In this document: piece by piece, positions 61,437 to 64,000 of the stretch
Numbering within the stretch: the stretch's first letter is position 1
Layout: the number at the start of each line of letters is the position of its first letter
Source of the DNA: Mycosarcoma maydis
Taxonomy: Eukaryota > Basidiomycota > Ustilaginomycetes > Ustilaginales
Length of the DNA stretch: 64,000 nucleotides
Assembly (NCBI RefSeq): GCF_000328475.2
Contig: NC_026492.1
Coordinates: 248,001-312,000 of the forward strand
Reading direction: 5' to 3'
Made by a program: the position numbers and the translations under genes
The notes under the pieces: model-generated
The model's input: only the letters and a program-made list of their open reading frames with translations
Databases searched by the model: none
What the model was told of the DNA's origin: nothing

Positions 61437-62404
61437 GTTGCCTCCGGAGCCTTTGCACGTCTTTGTGAATACCAGACACTGTTGAAGAGATGGCCGAAAA
61501 GAAGAAAGCGCCGGAGCAACAAAAAGGCAGCAAGAAAAGGGTCTCTGATGTGTTGTACCAGACTGAATCACATTCGTGATTCACGATTCACATTTCTACG
61601 TTTCCATTCACCATTCACGATTCACGATTCACGATTCACGATTCACGATTCACGATTCACGATGTGATTTTGGCGCGGCGTTGATCATGTTGTTAGAGCG
61701 GGCTCAGCAAGCAATCCTCACTTGTAGACACAGAACCACGGACACGGACACGTGGGGAACGGGATACTTGCCAATTGACTCTGTTCTAGCATTCCGTTGA
61801 TGTTGGCCTTGGGTCTTGGTTGAGAGGGAACGGCAGTGGGCACGGCATTGATTCACGATTGGCATGTCTGACAAGGCACGAGGCGTTCTTCAGGCTTGTT
61901 CTTACTTTTTAAGACAACTAAATCGTGAATTGATAATTTAACGGAGCGAGGATAACTTAACTTATGCCAATTAGCCGCGTCATGGCACCGAGGGCGGGAA
62001 CTCTTGACTCGGTGACTGTGGTTGAGTTTATGGGTGTTTGCGAGTGCTGAGATCGGCACTGATCGGGGCAAAACAGAACCGATTTGGAACGCTGGTTGAT
62101 AAGGCACGCTTGTCTGCGGTGTGCGAAATTGTTCCGCGCAGAGTCGCGATTCGGCCCGTTCGCTGACATCCTGTCATCTCTACTGGTGATTTATCTCATT
62201 CCTTCTCCTCTCATCATCGGCAAGCTTTCCGGCGGCAGCTCGAGATACCACACGTTGTCCTTCAGCACGTCGCTCGCACATAGCCACGACGACCCATCCA
62301 GGACGGCTCATTGCGCTTGTGCTTTCAGCTTACAAAGGCCAAGTACTGCGCATATTGCATCTGCGCCCTAGTCTTGGACCGACGACACTCGTTCAATTGT
62401 CGCA
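61437..62404. promoter_or_regulatory. Divergent region with a (ATTCACG)7 tandem array
   Basis: Upstream of both the LRR and Orm genes. It holds the cleanest array of the window-wide repeat: about seven tandem ATTCACG units at 61613-61663, with a further mixed pair at 61572-61592. Other copies lie at 61850-61862 and 61921-61931. No additional gene seen. Confidence 0.7.
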
Positions 62405-63109
62405 ATGGCGTCCACTGAGCAAGACGGCGGACCGCCGTCTCTTCACATCAGTCCACCGGGTACTGCATTTGCAAGCGGTGCCTCCACAGGCGTCGCACCA
62501 CCGCCGGTCCTGCGTCCGACTCACGGGCGTGCACGCTCGTCGTCTCTGGTGTCGGTGACACGCGTCGAAGAGACGCACGAAGAGATGCTCGACCAATCCG
62601 CAGGCTTCAACGCCAACGCGGATTGGGTCAATTACAAGGGAGCCTGGGTCATCCATGTGGTTCTTATCATTGTCGCCAAGATCCTGCTGGATGTGATTCC
62701 TGCCATGCAGCAAGACACTTCGTGGACGCTTGTTAACCTGGGCTACATGACACTATCGTACATCATGTTCCACTACGTCACTGGAACGCCGTTCGAATCC
62801 AACGCAGGTGCTTACGACCAACTCACGCTATGGGAACAGATCGACGAAGGAGCTCAATACACGCCAGCGAAAAAGTGGTTGACATCGGTGCCCATCGGCC
62901 TTTTCCTCGTCTCGACGCATTACACGAGATACAATCCGTTGCTGTTCGGTCTCAACTTTTCGGCTCTACTGTTTGTGCTATTCCCAAAGCTGCCTATCCT
63001 GCACCGACTCAGGTTCCGATTTTTTGCGCCACCACCCACGCCGAGCCCATATCCAAGTCAGCCACCTACACCGACAGGCACACGTACGCCCAGCCATGCC
63101 GCATTCTGA
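62405..63109 (+). CDS. orm1: Orm-family regulator of sphingolipid synthesis
   Basis: A 234-residue ORMDL/Orm protein, which in yeast inhibits serine palmitoyltransferase at the ER. The family core is clear: NADWVNYKGAWVIHVVLIIV, AMQQDTSWTLVNLGYMTLSY, FHYVTGTPFESNAGAYDQLT and WEQIDEGAQYTPAKKWLTSV, with four hydrophobic segments at about 80-100, 105-125, 155-170 and 175-195. The N-terminus has GRARSSSLVS at residues 41-50, where Arg42-x-Arg44-x-x-Ser47 fits the Ypk1-type kinase consensus that relieves yeast Orm inhibition. A Pro/Thr-rich tail of about 25 residues is longer than in yeast Orms. Starts at ATG 62405. Confidence 0.95.
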   Translation: MASTEQDGGPPSLHISPPGTAFASGASTGVAPPPVLRPTHGRARSSSLVSVTRVEETHEEMLDQSAGFNANADWVNYKGAWVIHVVLIIVAKILLDVIPAMQQDTSWTLVNLGYMTLSYIMFHYVTGTPFESNAGAYDQLTLWEQIDEGAQYTPAKKWLTSVPIGLFLVSTHYTRYNPLLFGLNFSALLFVLFPKLPILHRLRFRFFAPPPTPSPYPSQPPTPTGTRTPSHAAF

Positions 63110-64000
63110 TCATGCGATGCAGAATGAAATAAAATGCAAACAGATGATACCAAGAGCTGCGGCCTCGACTGTTGACGGCTAACTCGCGCTTCGCACTTGG
63201 CTGTTCTGTGTCTTGCGCATCGTTTGCGCAGTCTTGTCGAGCTCATGTATCCTAGAGGACATAATGTGCAATCTACGCAGAGATTGATCCAACTGCTTTT
63301 GAACTGTAGTCGAAAACCAAGTCTATGATTCCACGATGGCGAGAACACTGGATCACGCATCAGTCTGGCGTGTGTGCTGTTTTGTGACTGAGTGCGCATC
63401 AAATGCTTGTTCGAGACTGACCAAGGAGCGACACTGGTTGTTGTACCTCATCTGGACCATCGCGTTTTAGCTGTGAGCACTGATCGGTTTGCTCGACGTG
63501 TGCAGTCGCGACAAACAAGCCAGTCATGCTTGCATGTCCAACGTAACCATGTCGGGCAGCGTACTCAGCGGAAATGGATGCCAAATGCTCAAGGCTGCAA
63601 CCATCCTACACGTTGCCAAGCGTGAATCGGAACACGGAGTTCAAGTGGAGCCGACGTGGATTTCAAAATTAAGACTAACGTTGACTCTTTGGACCAGAGC
63701 ACGGAGGAGGGGTTTTTTTTTTCTTCCAAAAGTTTTTGTCTTGTGCCAAACCCACGCACGAGTCCGTGAGGTGAGTGGCCAACTTGTGACCGCAAAAGTG
63801 GAAAAAAAATTGTTCGAAAGACCCTGAGCTGTTGCAACTAGACTGGCTCGTCCTAGAGGACATGATCTTGTCCGAGCACCATCACCACCACCACTAAGAC
63901 GACGACGATATACTCGTCACAGTCACATGAACCGACTCCTACTAAACGCCAGATAGACTACATCCGAAGCGTGTGCTCACTTTGATCGACAAAGAGCTGC
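63110..64000. other. Right-hand end of window, no recognised gene
   Basis: Contains the Orm 3' flank, a T10-plus run at about 63713-63723 and a CACCATCACCACCACCACTA stretch near 63880. The inverted-repeat decamer TCCTAGAGGA occurs twice, at about 63250 and 63853. No coding frame is convincing, and a gene truncated by the window end cannot be excluded. Confidence 0.4.

Overview
The window reads as chromosomal DNA of a basidiomycete smut fungus (Ustilaginales; an Ustilago maydis-like genome is my best guess). The grounds are mostly intronless nuclear genes, introns of about 70-230 nt with GT...AG ends where they occur, strong C-ending codon bias in highly expressed genes (transketolase, fumarate reductase), fungal-type proteins (Apq12, Orm, Leu5, DODA-type dioxygenase), and intergenic DNA full of a short repeat built on ATTCACG/ATTCGTG that I associate from memory with U. 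maydis. The species call is an inference. There are no bacterial-style operons; genes sit on both strands, often as divergent or convergent pairs. One assembly gap of 100 N lies at 45738-45837. Coding starts were placed at real ATG codons, which for several genes lie inside the longest open frame.

Layout. 1-6.0 kb: TTC1-like TPR protein, Vms1/ANKZF1 peptidyl-tRNA hydrolase (ribosome quality control), SRP14. 6-10.1 kb: a 1350-residue TMCO4/DUF726 hydrolase-like membrane protein. 12.1-14.5 kb: transketolase in three exons. 14.5-22.5 kb: an 8-kb gene-poor, repeat-rich block with a (CT)34 microsatellite, dense ATTCACG-type repeats, a family of about 100-160 bp degenerate repeats and a decayed pogo-type transposase. 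22.5-26.2 kb: six-exon DODA-type dioxygenase, tail to tail with an ADCK1/Mcp2-like ABC1 kinase. 26.9-27.9 kb: a wrecked MFS drug-transporter pseudogene. 29.2-34.1 kb: soluble fumarate reductase with a cytochrome b5 tail, mitochondrial Nfu1, mitochondrial enoyl-CoA hydratase.

34.7-45.7 kb: a small disordered protein, a GCP5/6-type gamma-tubulin complex subunit, the DNA polymerase delta small subunit, an F-box-like protein, the splicing factor Yju2, and a MARVEL-type membrane protein cut by the gap. 48.7-55.6 kb: an unusual Sec14/CRAL-TRIO-phosphatase fusion, an Apq12-like nuclear-envelope protein, a carboxymuconolactone-decarboxylase-like protein and a Leu5-type mitochondrial CoA carrier. 56.9-63.1 kb: an intron-containing tRNA-Met(CAU), phosphoacetylglucosamine mutase, an LRR protein and an Orm-family sphingolipid regulator.

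The genes are a mosaic of housekeeping functions rather than one pathway; mitochondrial functions recur (ABC1 kinase, Nfu1, enoyl-CoA hydratase, CoA carrier). The features most worth following up are the palindromic heptamer repeat that fills nearly every intergenic region and no recognised exon, the Sec14-phosphatase fusion, the structured tRNA intron, and the decayed mobile-element block at 16-21 kb.
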